From Candidatus Wallbacteria bacterium (lineage in GTDB: Bacteria; Muiribacteriota; UBA6191; JACPRK01): 36,631 bases of DNA. A model generated the notes under the pieces. That model made no database searches. It was not told the DNA's origin and saw only the letters and a list, made by a program, of their open reading frames with translations. The stretch is taken from assembly GCA_016213845.1 (NCBI GenBank), contig JACQZN010000005.1, positions 1-36,631 on the forward strand, in the 5' to 3' direction. Both the position numbers and the translations under genes were made by a program. The first letter of the stretch is position 1, and each line of letters starts with the position of its first letter. Of the stretch, positions 24,350 to 33,443 are shown in pieces.

Positions 24350-25516
24350 ATGACTGAGCTGCCGGCGCGGCGCGTGCTGGTCGTCGACGACGACCGGCTG
24401 GTGCAGGAGCTGCTCGTGAGCGTGCTGTTAGAGGCCGGCTTCGCCGTGGAGCGCGCCGCCGACGGCGCCCAGGCGTTGGAGGCCTGCGAACGCTTCGAGC
24501 CGGAAATCGTGCTGCTGGACGTGATGCTGCCTGGGGAGAACGGCCACGAGATCTGCCGTCGGCTCAAGGCGCGGGGCGGGCCGCTTTTCCTGCCAATCCT
24601 GCTCATCACGGCTCGGGACGACCTGGCGAGCAAGCTGGCCGGTTTCTCAGCCGGCGCCGACGATTACCTGGTCAAGCCGTTTGCGCCGGCCGAGGTGCTG
24701 GCTCGTATCGGTGTGATGTTGCGGCTCAGAGATGCGCAAGCGACCATCTTGCGGCTGCAGTCGCGCAAGGAAGAGTTCCTGAACATCGTTAACCATGACC
24801 TGCGGATGCCGGTCGCGACGATCATCGGCTACTGCCGCTTCATGCTCGAATCGCCGAACGGCATCTCGCCCGAACAGGCCGACATCCTGAGGCGGATGAC
24901 CGGGACGGCGAAGTTCATGGAAGGGATGATCGCCTACTTCTTGGGACGGGAGCGGACCGACTGGGGCGAGCTGGAGCTCTACCCGACGCGGGTGCGGATG
25001 GACCTGCTGTTGAGGGAGAATGTGCGGCGGAGCTCCGTGGTGGCGGAGGCGAAGCGGATTGTGCTGGGCTGCGAGGCGGCGGCGGGTTGTCCGGTCGTGT
25101 ACGCCGACGAGAACAAGCTCCAGCAAGTTCTGAACAACCTGGTGTCCAACGCGATCCGGCACTCGCCGCAGGGCGGGCGAATCACGCTGGCGTGCGCGCC
25201 CGAAGGGGATGGGCTGCTCGTGAGAGTCGAGGACGAGGGGCCCGGCATCGCTGGGGAGCTCCGGGATGAGATCTTCAATGGCGATCTGCAGGTGAAGCCG
25301 GCCGAGGCGCGAGGAGAGACGTCTGTCGGGGGCGAGGGAGAGCGGCCTGCCGTCGAGGGGAGCGGGACTTCGGGGACCGGGCTGGGGCTGGCCATCTGCC
25401 GGCGGATCCTGGAGTTGCACGGCGGCCGGATCTGGGTGGAGCCGGGTGTCTCGGGGAAAGGGGCCCGGTTCTGCTTCACGGTGCCGCCGCAGCCCAGGGG
25501 CGGCCGCGACCGCTGA
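24350..25516 (+). CDS. Receiver domain-histidine kinase fusion
   Basis: A 388-residue cytoplasmic protein. The N-terminal receiver has the acidic triad DDD (13-15), phospho-acceptor D57 in IVLLDVMLP and Lys in YLVKPF. A HisKA domain follows with the phospho-acceptor H149 in NIVNHDLRMP, then an HATPase_c domain: N-box NKLQQVLNNLVSNAIRHSP, G1 DEGPGI, G2 GTGLGLAI. A roughly 25-residue Gly/Glu-rich insert lies in the ATP lid. No sensor or membrane segment is present, so the receiver probably receives the signal by phosphotransfer and controls the kinase. It ends five bases before the convergent NtrC-like gene; its promoter region is shared with the ABC operon. Confidence 0.92.
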   Translation: MTELPARRVLVVDDDRLVQELLVSVLLEAGFAVERAADGAQALEACERFEPEIVLLDVMLPGENGHEICRRLKARGGPLFLPILLITARDDLASKLAGFSAGADDYLVKPFAPAEVLARIGVMLRLRDAQATILRLQSRKEEFLNIVNHDLRMPVATIIGYCRFMLESPNGISPEQADILRRMTGTAKFMEGMIAYFLGRERTDWGELELYPTRVRMDLLLRENVRRSSVVAEAKRIVLGCEAAAGCPVVYADENKLQQVLNNLVSNAIRHSPQGGRITLACAPEGDGLLVRVEDEGPGIAGELRDEIFNGDLQVKPAEARGETSVGGEGERPAVEGSGTSGTGLGLAICRRILELHGGRIWVEPGVSGKGARFCFTVPPQPRGGRDR

Positions 25517-25521
25517 CCGGC

Positions 25522-26943
25522 TCAGGCGGCGTTGCCTGAGCGACGGTAGCTTGCGGGTCGGATCCCGTGGCGTTTCAGCAGTCCGTAGAGTGTCTCGCGC
25601 TCGACCTGTGCGGTCTTTGCCGCCTGGCGGACGTCGCCTGCGTGCCGGGAGATCAGCTGGCGCAAGTAGGCGCCGACGCCCTCGGCCTCCACGGCGGCGC
25701 GGGCCTCCCGGTAACTCAGGCCATCGAAGGCGCGGGCCGACGCGGGTAGCTGGGTGGTGCGACGCAGAGCCGGGGAGAGGCACTCCTGGCCGATGCGGCT
25801 GGTGCGCGCCATGACGACGGCGCGGGCGACGACGGCTTCGAGCTCGCGCACGTTTCCGGGCCAGTCGTAACTACAGAGTGCCGCCAGCACCTCGGGGTCG
25901 AATCCCTCGATCGACTTGGCCTCGCGCTCGCAGCGCGCCTCGAGGAAGACCTGTGCCAGCAGGGGAATGTCCTCCGGCCGCTGGCGCAGGGGGGGGAGGT
26001 GGATGGGGAACTCGTTCAGTCGGTAGAACACGTCGCGCCGAAAGCGTCCGGCCTCGACCTCGCGCTCCAGCTCCGTGTTCGTCGCGGCGATGATGCGGAC
26101 GTCCAGCCTGTTGCCGTCGATGGCGCCTACGCGGCGCACCTCGCCGTCCTGGAGGAAGCGGTTGAGCTTCACTTGCAGGTCGCTGGGGAGCTCGGAGACC
26201 TCGTCCAAGAAGAGCGTGCCGCCCGCGGCGACCTCGATGAGGCCAGGCTTGGATTCATGGGCGCCCGAGAACGCGCCCCGGGTGTGGCCGAACAGCTCGG
26301 ATTCGAGGAGCTCCCTGGGGATAGCTGCGCAGTTGATGGGGACGAAGCGGCCGGAGGAGCGGCGGCTGGTCCTGTGGACGACGCGGGCGACCAGCTCCTT
26401 GCCGGTACCGCTCTCGCCGGTGACGAGGACGGTGATGTCGCTGGTGGAGACGCGATCGATGAGGGAGAAGACCTCGTGCATCGAGCGGGACTGGCCGACG
26501 ATGCCGTTGTAGGACTCGCGCAGATGGAGGCGCGCCTCCAGGTTGCGGGCTCGGCGGGCGAGGCGGGTGTGTTCGACGGCGCGATGGGTGGTGGCGCGCA
26601 GCGCCTCGTCCTCGAAGCCGGCCTGCAGGTAGTCGTAGGCGCCGCGCTTGATGCACGCGACGGCCTGGGAGACGCTGCCGTAGCTGGTGAGCAGGACGAC
26701 GGCCAGGTCCGGATCGGTCACGCGAACGGCATCGAGAAGCTCCAGTCCGTTCATGCCCGCCATGCGCACGTCGGACAGGATCACGTCGACGGTGCCGAGG
26801 TCGGTCTGTCCGAGAGCGTCGCGGGCGTTGTCGAAAGCGAGCACTCGGTATCCGTCTCCGAGGCTGATTGGTACCAGGTGGAGGCGATCGTGCTCGTCAT
26901 CGACGAGCAGGACCACGGGCTTGGAGGGCGGGACTGCGGTCAC
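25522..26943 (-). CDS. NtrC-family sigma-54-dependent response regulator with degenerate receiver
   Basis: GTG 26943 gives 473 residues. The receiver has DDE (15-17) and phospho-acceptor D58 (VILSDVRM), but the conserved Lys-Pro of the YLxKPF motif is replaced: DYLQAGF has Ala at 108. The AAA+ domain is complete: Walker A GESGTGKE (176-183), GAFSGA (223-228, a Ser variant of the sigma-54-contacting GAFTGA), Walker B GGTLFLDEV (241-249) and RRDVFYRLNEFPIHLPPLRQR. The C-terminus is a Fis-type helix-turn-helix (DVRQAAKTAQVERETLYGLLKRHGI). It activates RNA polymerase-sigma-54 at -24/-12 promoters, and four or five such promoters lie in this window. It is divergent from the hybrid kinase at 27215, its likely partner. 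Loss of the Lys suggests altered or phosphorylation-independent control. Confidence 0.95.
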   Translation of the reverse strand: MTAVPPSKPVVLLVDDEHDRLHLVPISLGDGYRVLAFDNARDALGQTDLGTVDVILSDVRMAGMNGLELLDAVRVTDPDLAVVLLTSYGSVSQAVACIKRGAYDYLQAGFEDEALRATTHRAVEHTRLARRARNLEARLHLRESYNGIVGQSRSMHEVFSLIDRVSTSDITVLVTGESGTGKELVARVVHRTSRRSSGRFVPINCAAIPRELLESELFGHTRGAFSGAHESKPGLIEVAAGGTLFLDEVSELPSDLQVKLNRFLQDGEVRRVGAIDGNRLDVRIIAATNTELEREVEAGRFRRDVFYRLNEFPIHLPPLRQRPEDIPLLAQVFLEARCEREAKSIEGFDPEVLAALCSYDWPGNVRELEAVVARAVVMARTSRIGQECLSPALRRTTQLPASARAFDGLSYREARAAVEAEGVGAYLRQLISRHAGDVRQAAKTAQVERETLYGLLKRHGIRPASYRRSGNAA

Positions 26944-26952
26944 AGGGAGATT

Positions 26953-26981
26953 ATTGTAATGCAGGGCGTCACGCCTGTCCA
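26953..26981 (-). promoter_or_regulatory. sigma-70 promoter of the NtrC-like gene with dyad in spacer
   Basis: On the minus strand TGGACA and TACAAT are 17 bases apart, and the GTG start is nine bases beyond the -10 element, so the message has almost no leader. The spacer contains the dyad GGCGT-C-ACGCC (26965-26975, extended to CAGG...CCTG), well placed for a repressor, possibly self-control. Confidence 0.6.
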
Positions 26982-27174
26982 GCGGAACTTACATCTTCCG
27001 GAGTGAGAGTTCTCCCAGCGTTCACTGGAAGGATCGGGCGACTGGAACCGTTTTCGCCGGGGATTGGAGTCGCTGGTTTGTAATAGGGCAGGTTACTGCT
27101 GTGTGTCGGAGAAACGCTGTCGGACTCCGGGGATCCCGGGCTGGGTGGGCATTCTCGACCGGTGGGTGGGTTTC

Positions 27175-27190
27175 TGGCCCTTTGATTGCT
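27175..27190 (+). promoter_or_regulatory. sigma-54 promoter of the hybrid histidine kinase
   Basis: TGGCCCTTTGATTGCT has GG and GC at exact -24/-12 spacing and is almost identical at conserved positions to the tadG-1 site. The predicted start near 27201 gives a 14-base leader with AAGGGA as Shine-Dalgarno before ATG 27215. Confidence 0.72.
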
Positions 27191-27214
27191 TGAAAGTGCT
27201 CGAAGGGACCTTCG

Positions 27215-28417
27215 ATGCACGTCATGACAAGAGCAGAGGAATCGAAGCGGCGCCGGGGCGTACGCCAGAAAGTGGACTCCAACGACCGGATGCGCCAGAT
27301 GATTGCTGGGATGGCGCACCACTACAACAATCTACACGCCATCATCCAGGGGCACGCGGATCTGTTGCTCGAGAAGCTGGCGGAGAAAGATCCGGCCCGG
27401 CGGGACATCGAGACGATGCGCGCGGCGGCCGGACGAGCGGCCCTGATTACCCATCGGCTCACGGCAGCCGCGGAGAAGCTGGTGCTCAGGCCGGCCAGGT
27501 TCCGGATGAACGATCTGCTGGAGGCGCTGCGGCTGGAGCTGGTGCGCCTGGCGGGACCGGGCAAGCAGGTGGAGATCCGGCTCTCCGCGGAGGACAGCTC
27601 GGTGATGGCAGATGCGCCTCACATCCGGCAGGTGGTGCTCGATCTGGCTCGCAATGCCTTCGACGCCATCGACGGCCAGGGGATGCTCACCATCGAGCTG
27701 GCGAACCTCGACCTGGACGATTCGCCTGAGCTGGAGAAGCTGACGCTGGGGGACAAGCCGTTTGTGACCGTTTCGATGACAGATACCGGCCAGGGGATGT
27801 CGGACGAGGCGCTGGAGCGGCTCTTCGAGCCGTTCTACACGACCAAGCAGTCGGCCGGAGCTGCGGGCCTGGGCCTGCTCGCGTCGCGGGGCATCCTGCG
27901 GCAGTCCGGCGGACAGCTCTGGCTGCGCTCCACCAGTCCCCGTGGCTCGACCTTCACGTTCGCCCTGCCGCGCTCGCCGCAGGAAGTGGACCCGGACCGG
28001 CACGGGGATGGGGCGGACGAGGAGTCGTCGGGCGAGACCGAGAGCGTCACCGTGTTGATCGTCGAGGACGATGACACGCACCGCAGCTTGATCCGGCATG
28101 TGCTCCGGCGCCAGGGATGGGAAGTGCTGGAGGCCAAGAACGGCAAGGAGGCGCTGATGCTCTGCGATTTCCACCGTTCCGACGTCGACCTCATCCTCTC
28201 GGACATCACGATGCCGGAGATGGGCGGCATCGAGTTCCAGGACCGATTGGTGCAGCTGCACCCGCAGATCCCGATCGTCTTCATGTCGGGCTATACCTAC
28301 GAGATGCTGACCGACCGGGGTACGCTCCTTCCGGGCACGGAGTTCGTGCAGAAACCCTTCAACACCGGCGTGCTGCTGGATACTCTGCGCCGGTCGCTCA
28401 GGCAGCGCTGCCGGTAA
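27215..28417 (+). CDS. Hybrid histidine kinase (NtrB-like kinase plus receiver)
   Basis: A 400-residue cytoplasmic protein without a sensor domain. The H-box AGMAHHYNNLHAIIQGHADLL (H35) is of the NtrB-like IAHDFNN type with the usual Asp changed to His. The ATPase domain has QVVLDLARNAFDAI (N-box), DTGQGM (G1) and AGLGLLASRGI (G2). An acidic linker (DGADEESSGETE) leads to a C-terminal receiver with EDDD, phospho-acceptor D330 in LILSDITMP and Lys in FVQKPF. It is divergent from the NtrC-like activator with a 271-base shared region and has its own sigma-54 promoter, so it is probably switched on by the activator it serves (inference). The last 20 bases overlap the convergent giant gene. Confidence 0.92.
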   Translation: MHVMTRAEESKRRRGVRQKVDSNDRMRQMIAGMAHHYNNLHAIIQGHADLLLEKLAEKDPARRDIETMRAAAGRAALITHRLTAAAEKLVLRPARFRMNDLLEALRLELVRLAGPGKQVEIRLSAEDSSVMADAPHIRQVVLDLARNAFDAIDGQGMLTIELANLDLDDSPELEKLTLGDKPFVTVSMTDTGQGMSDEALERLFEPFYTTKQSAGAAGLGLLASRGILRQSGGQLWLRSTSPRGSTFTFALPRSPQEVDPDRHGDGADEESSGETESVTVLIVEDDDTHRSLIRHVLRRQGWEVLEAKNGKEALMLCDFHRSDVDLILSDITMPEMGGIEFQDRLVQLHPQIPIVFMSGYTYEMLTDRGTLLPGTEFVQKPFNTGVLLDTLRRSLRQRCR

Positions 28418-31400
28418 CCGCGCCCGCGCGCCGCCACTCGGCCAGCCATCGGACCAGGGCGAAGCAGGCTCCGAGGAACAGGCCCAGCGCAAAGTAGAGC
28501 CCCAGCGCGAAGGCCTCGGGGCGGAAGGACGTCACGCCGACCGCGGCGCCGCTGGCGATCAACAGCCCGATCAGGCGCAGCCTGCGGGACGCGCGGGACT
28601 GGCCGTGCAGCACGAGCCCGAAGGCCAGGAGAAGCGCCAGGGCGAAACCGAGCGAGCGGTGGGCCCGGCTGGTCTGACGCGCATGGAGTGCCAGCTCGAC
28701 GAACGGCGCGGCGCCGGCAGGATCGACGATGTCGCGGGAGAAGTGGTCGACGGCGAGCAGCTCGGGGAAGGGGACCTTCAGAGGGGGCGTCGACTGCTCG
28801 AACATCCGGCGGCCAGACGCGGCCGGCTCGCCCTCCCCGTTTTCGCCCGCGTAGGCGACTTCGCGGTACACGGGGTCGGACTGCAGGCTGCTGGCCACGA
28901 CCGTGGCTTCCAGCTCTCGAGGCAGGGCAACCTCGAGACGCAGCGTGCTGACGGGAAGTTGCGCGTGCGGCAGTGTCAGTCCGAGCCGGCCGCCGTCGGC
29001 CAGTGCGGGACGCGTTTGGAGCCAGGTCAGCTCGACGGGGAAGGCGGCAGCCTGCGTGTTCAGGACGCCCGATTTCTCGAGTGGCACCAGGAGCTCGTCG
29101 GTCCGGGCGGCAGCGGGCGTCACCGCGGTGCCGGAGACGAAGCAGTCGAGCACTCTGGCATCGGCCGGCATGCGCACGCGCAGGAACTGCTCCGAGTTGT
29201 TCTTGACCAGCCACCGCGCGCGTCCCATCAGCTGGCCGTCGCGGGCGGCGTGGAGGGAGAAGCTGGCCAGGTCGGCGACCGCCGCGAGGAGACGGATCTG
29301 CTGATAGCGGTTGACCTTGAGCTCGAGCGGCGCCGAGGCGTCGCCCGGGCGGGCGCCGTGGCGCGTGGCGGCCAGCAAGAGCGACAGCGGGCGCGCGGCG
29401 AGCCGGCCCAGCTGGGCCGGGGGCTGGGACGGGTCGCCCAGATGGGTTCCCGGCGGCAGTTTCGAGGCTTCCAGCAGAAAGTTTCCGGGCGAGGAGAGGC
29501 CCAGGGTGACGTGCTCCAGGCTGGCGCCGGCGACGGCCGGAAGGCCCAGCTCGAAGGCGGCGGAGGCCTCGCGGCAGACCTCGAGCATCAGGGTGAGCTC
29601 CACGTGCCCGGTGACCGGCGACTTCCACTCCACCAGCAGCCGCTGGCCGCCCGGGACGGCCTCGACCGACCAGTCGGCGAGCTCGGGGGCCCGGACGTCG
29701 ACGACCGCCATTCCTGGGTGAAGCTCGATGGCTGTCCGGGCGACGGGGCGTCGGCTGACGTCGAGGGCGATGGCGGCGTCGATTCGCAGGACGCGGTCGG
29801 AGATCTGGCCGGCGAGCCAGGTGCTGGCCTCGATTCGCGGCCGGACTTCGAAGGCGGGCGCCTCCTGGGCGGGCGCCGGCGCCGGCGCCGCGTTGGTCCA
29901 GTCGAGCCGGAGCTCGTCGGCGGCCGGGAAGCTGAATTCGGAGTTCCCGGAGGATTCGACTCCGCCCGCGACGAGGAACTCCCGGTAGCCGTCCTGCGTG
30001 GAGGCTAGCGCCACGGCGTTGATGGGGGCGCGAGGGACCGGGAAGGCCAGCTTGAAGCGGTTGCCGTCGCGAGCGACCGGAACCGAGAAGCGCTGCACGA
30101 CCGTGGCATCGCCCCGGAGGTCGAAGAGGAAGCGGCCCGGATTGCCGGCGGGCAGCACCAGGGCGCCGGTCGGAGCGATGACGGCGGGCGTTTCGACCGC
30201 GTCGACGCCTTCGCCTGCCAGCGCCACGGTCCGCCATCCGGCGCCACGGCTCCAGAGCTCGTATCGGGCTTCGACCGTGGCGGTCGGATAGCCCGGGGTG
30301 ATGCTGTAGCGGGCGCGCTCCACTCGCGAGACCGGAGACTCTGCCGGCGCGGTCGTGGCGGCCTTGGCCGTGGCCTGGCCGGCCAGCCGGGTGAGCCGCT
30401 CGAGGTCCGAGCGCGGCATGAGCAGGCCGGGGGCGCCGGCGGCCGGCACGGCTGGAGCGAAGAGCCGCACCTCCAGCTCGTCGGCCGGAAGTGGCGCCGC
30501 CGTTGCCGCCCAGGCAAAGAGGAGCGTCAAGAGCGTTCGAGTCGAGATGTCCGCGGCCCGCTCGCTCTCCAGACCCTGCTCGAAGCGCCGCAAGAGCCGC
30601 TCCAGCCCTGGGCCGAAGAGGACCAGCGCCAGGCCGGCCGCCGCGGCGGCAGTCCATGCCACGAAGCAATCTGCCGCCAGGGCCGGGGCGCGGTCGTCCA
30701 GCGCCAGCAGGATGCCGAGCAGGGCGCCCATGGAGGCGACATCGGCGACGGCGGACCGGCGGCGCGCGGCCGGGAGGACCAGCACCAGCGCCAGCACCGC
30801 GCCGACGCTCCAGCAGAGGGCTCGCAGCTGCTGATAGCGCCCGGCGGAGTGGTAGAGGACTTCCAGTCCCGGCGCCGCGCCCTCGGGAAGGAAGCCGCGC
30901 AGCAATAGCGTGTACTGGCCCGTCTTGGGGATTCGGAAGTTGATCGGGTTGGTGCGGTCGTCGCGTCGGACGCGAGAGGCGGCCGGCTGACCCTGGGCGG
31001 ATTCGGCCGGAGGCAGCGCCACGCCGTAGACCCGGGCGCCGACCTCGCCGATGGCGCCGTGGACGCGGCAAGCGATGCCGCACCCGTCGGGCGTGGTGAA
31101 GTAGTTGGCGCCGCTGGCGGGCCCCTGCCCGGGATCGGACGGGATGCACTGGAGATAGCCCTGCTGCACCAGCTCGGCCAGGAAGCCTGCGTCCAGCTCC
31201 TTCCTGCAGGTGTTCTGGTCGAGGTTGTACATCTCGACGGCCCCCGCGATAGTTTTCTGGTTGGCGAAGCAGGCGCGGGTGTTGGAGCGCTCCCGCGCCG
31301 CCCGGAAGTTGGGGACTGCGATCGCAGAGAGTCCGAGCACCACCACTGCGCAGCCGGCGACGGCGGCGAGCGAGCCCCTGGAGATCAGGCCGCAAGCGGT

Positions 31401-33344
31401 CGCCCCGTCGTAGCCGCGACGCGCCACGCGCAGGACCCAGACGGAGGCCATCAGCAGCATCGCCAGGGCCGCCAGCCGGGCAGCGAAGTCGTAGAGGAGC
31501 CGATCGAAGAGCCACTTGGCGGCGGCGACCAGCACGAACTCCGACTCCTCGCCGCTGTCCTCGAGATCGCCCCGGAACTGCAGGAACCTGTAACTCTCGG
31601 GTGTGAAGACCTTCCAGGAGTAGTCGGCGACCGCCACGTCGACGACCGGAAGGCCGTATCGCAGCGTGCCGCTCTCTGCGAACCCCGCCGGCAGGTCGAG
31701 CTGGTAGGTCAGCTGCACCGGAAAGGCCGCCAGCTTGCCGCCGGCGACGGAGGACCTGGGCACCGGGATCAGGAACTCCCCCTTGGCGCTTCCTAGCGCG
31801 GGTGAGCAGCTGTCCGTGCCGACGAAGCAGCTGGAGATGCGGGCTGCGGGGTCGAGCTTCACGGCCAGGACCTTTCGGGAAGCGTTGACGAGTTGAAGGA
31901 TGATCTTGGTGAAAGTGGTGGCCTGGCGCGGCCCGGAGGTGCCGGCCTCGGGCTCCTTCTCGGCGAGGATGGTGACGGCGTTGGCGTTTTCGACCAGCGC
32001 GTCGAGCCCGCCGGCAGCGGCGTAGCGCTTCACGGATAGCACCATCGGCCTGGCGCCCGGCGGCACGCGATAGGCGAGCAGGATGGGTGTGGTCGAGTGG
32101 GCGGTGAGCGAGCCGGGCAGATCGCTCGGCTCGAGCTGCTGGGCGGCCGCGCCGGCCGGATCGGCAGGGGCGACCTCCAGAGTGCAGAAAGAGGAGACAC
32201 CGAGGACGCCCTGCTGGCGGGCGGCGCCGGCGACGCGCGGGACCTCCAGCTCGAGACGGTCGGTCGAGCCCATCTGCTGATAGCCGGTGATCAGGATGGA
32301 GCTCTCGCCGCGCAGCGGCTCGCGAAGGTTGATGCGCACTGTGCGGGCGGTCGCTGCCCCCGCGGCGCTCCAGTCGAGAACGAGCGGGCCTGCAATGTCC
32401 TGGATCTCGAAGGCGGCAGGGAGCGCGAGGTCGACGTGCGAGGCGCGCCCGCGCGTGACGACCAGGGCCAGCTCATGGCGCACGGAGAGGGTTTCCTCGC
32501 CCAGCACGAAGAGCGACGCGGTGGAGGCCGAGACTCTCGCCGGCAGTTGGGTTGCGGGGCGGGCGCGCGGGGCCTCGGGCGCGGCCTCGGCAGTTTCGCG
32601 GGCGGCCTGGCCGGAGGCGAACCACCCGACGCGCAGCTCGGGAGCGGCGCCCAGCGCGGCGCGCAACGCGACGCCTTTCGCGGTCGAAGTGACGCTTGCG
32701 GGCAGCGCGCGGCCGGCCGTGATCGACGCGCCGACGACCGTGGGCGGCAGGTCCATCTCCAGACTCTTGACCGCGAAGTCCGGGAGCCGGAATCCGAACG
32801 AGCCGCGGCCGCGCTCGAGCTGGACCTGGGCCGAGAAGTCGACGACGAGAGTCAGCGGACCTTTTTGGTCCACAACGGCGTGGACGGGTCCGCCCGGCTC
32901 TTCGGGGGCCAGGAGCCTGACGGGGACGGGGCCGGTCGCCGAGCGGGCGGTGGCCGACGAGATGCCGACGTCGGGAAAGGCGATGGGCAGCAGGACGGGT
33001 CCGGCGGAGAGGACGTGGTAGCGGAGTGTGGCCTGCATGCGGGCGCCGGTGCCGCCGGGCTCGAGCCGGCCGCGGTAGCCGGCGTCGACGGCTGCGGCGT
33101 CGAGCGGAGCGGTCGTGGGGGCGGGAGGCGCCAACGCCGCGAGCTCGCGCTTGCGCAGGGTCTCCACCAGCTCGCGATAGCGCGCGGGCTCGACCCAGAC
33201 GAGCGGGTCGGACGTGAAGGCGCGCTTGCCGATGTCGGCCGGGTCGACGGCGATGCGGGTCTCGCGCAGGCCGGCGTCGGCCGCCGAGGCGAGCAGGGCC
33301 GAGGCGAACAGGACGGTCGAGGCCAGGGAGCTGAGGGAGCGCAT
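28398..33344 (-). CDS. Giant duplicated membrane protein with embedded pseudopilin-like domain
   Basis: ATG 33344 follows GGAGG by five bases and starts a signal peptide (MRSLSSLASTVLFASALLASAADA); 1648 residues. Half 1: a large beta-rich extracytoplasmic region, then a membrane helix near 612-640. Next, about residues 653-770, RGSLAAVAGCAVVVLGLSAIAVPNF continues into RSNTRACFANQKTIAGAVEMYNLD, ELVQQGYLQCIPSDP and PDGCGIACRVHG, which is a GspG/type IV pseudopilin-like domain lacking the FTLIE cleavage site. Further helices lie near 838-858 and 862-912. Half 2 starts near 935 with signal-like LLTLLFAWAATAAPLPADE and repeats the same beta-rich region, ending in several helices. The halves are clearly homologous: LDPAARISSCFVGTDSCSPA and AAFPVQLTY in half 1 correspond to MPADARVLDCFVSGTAVTPA and AAFPVELTW in half 2. 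Function unknown; an envelope assembly or surface role is likely. It overlaps the kinase end by 20 bases. Confidence 0.85.
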   Translation of the reverse strand: MRSLSSLASTVLFASALLASAADAGLRETRIAVDPADIGKRAFTSDPLVWVEPARYRELVETLRKRELAALAPPAPTTAPLDAAAVDAGYRGRLEPGGTGARMQATLRYHVLSAGPVLLPIAFPDVGISSATARSATGPVPVRLLAPEEPGGPVHAVVDQKGPLTLVVDFSAQVQLERGRGSFGFRLPDFAVKSLEMDLPPTVVGASITAGRALPASVTSTAKGVALRAALGAAPELRVGWFASGQAARETAEAAPEAPRARPATQLPARVSASTASLFVLGEETLSVRHELALVVTRGRASHVDLALPAAFEIQDIAGPLVLDWSAAGAATARTVRINLREPLRGESSILITGYQQMGSTDRLELEVPRVAGAARQQGVLGVSSFCTLEVAPADPAGAAAQQLEPSDLPGSLTAHSTTPILLAYRVPPGARPMVLSVKRYAAAGGLDALVENANAVTILAEKEPEAGTSGPRQATTFTKIILQLVNASRKVLAVKLDPAARISSCFVGTDSCSPALGSAKGEFLIPVPRSSVAGGKLAAFPVQLTYQLDLPAGFAESGTLRYGLPVVDVAVADYSWKVFTPESYRFLQFRGDLEDSGEESEFVLVAAAKWLFDRLLYDFAARLAALAMLLMASVWVLRVARRGYDGATACGLISRGSLAAVAGCAVVVLGLSAIAVPNFRAARERSNTRACFANQKTIAGAVEMYNLDQNTCRKELDAGFLAELVQQGYLQCIPSDPGQGPASGANYFTTPDGCGIACRVHGAIGEVGARVYGVALPPAESAQGQPAASRVRRDDRTNPINFRIPKTGQYTLLLRGFLPEGAAPGLEVLYHSAGRYQQLRALCWSVGAVLALVLVLPAARRRSAVADVASMGALLGILLALDDRAPALAADCFVAWTAAAAAGLALVLFGPGLERLLRRFEQGLESERAADISTRTLLTLLFAWAATAAPLPADELEVRLFAPAVPAAGAPGLLMPRSDLERLTRLAGQATAKAATTAPAESPVSRVERARYSITPGYPTATVEARYELWSRGAGWRTVALAGEGVDAVETPAVIAPTGALVLPAGNPGRFLFDLRGDATVVQRFSVPVARDGNRFKLAFPVPRAPINAVALASTQDGYREFLVAGGVESSGNSEFSFPAADELRLDWTNAAPAPAPAQEAPAFEVRPRIEASTWLAGQISDRVLRIDAAIALDVSRRPVARTAIELHPGMAVVDVRAPELADWSVEAVPGGQRLLVEWKSPVTGHVELTLMLEVCREASAAFELGLPAVAGASLEHVTLGLSSPGNFLLEASKLPPGTHLGDPSQPPAQLGRLAARPLSLLLAATRHGARPGDASAPLELKVNRYQQIRLLAAVADLASFSLHAARDGQLMGRARWLVKNNSEQFLRVRMPADARVLDCFVSGTAVTPAAARTDELLVPLEKSGVLNTQAAAFPVELTWLQTRPALADGGRLGLTLPHAQLPVSTLRLEVALPRELEATVVASSLQSDPVYREVAYAGENGEGEPAASGRRMFEQSTPPLKVPFPELLAVDHFSRDIVDPAGAAPFVELALHARQTSRAHRSLGFALALLLAFGLVLHGQSRASRRLRLIGLLIASGAAVGVTSFRPEAFALGLYFALGLFLGACFALVRWLAEWRRAGAVTGSAA

Positions 33345-33443
33345 GGGGACCTCCGGGGGGTTCGTCTGGCGGCCGTGTCGCATGCCGCCGACCTGAAGAC
33401 GGCGCTGACCGCCGCGGGTTCAATCTGCTAAGCTCGCCGCCGT

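Noticed and set aside
28297..31515. Minus-strand frame of 1072 codons, Arg/Pro/Gly-rich
   Set aside because: It overlaps the giant gene in another frame and the kinase gene in antisense; its composition is typical of a shifted frame.
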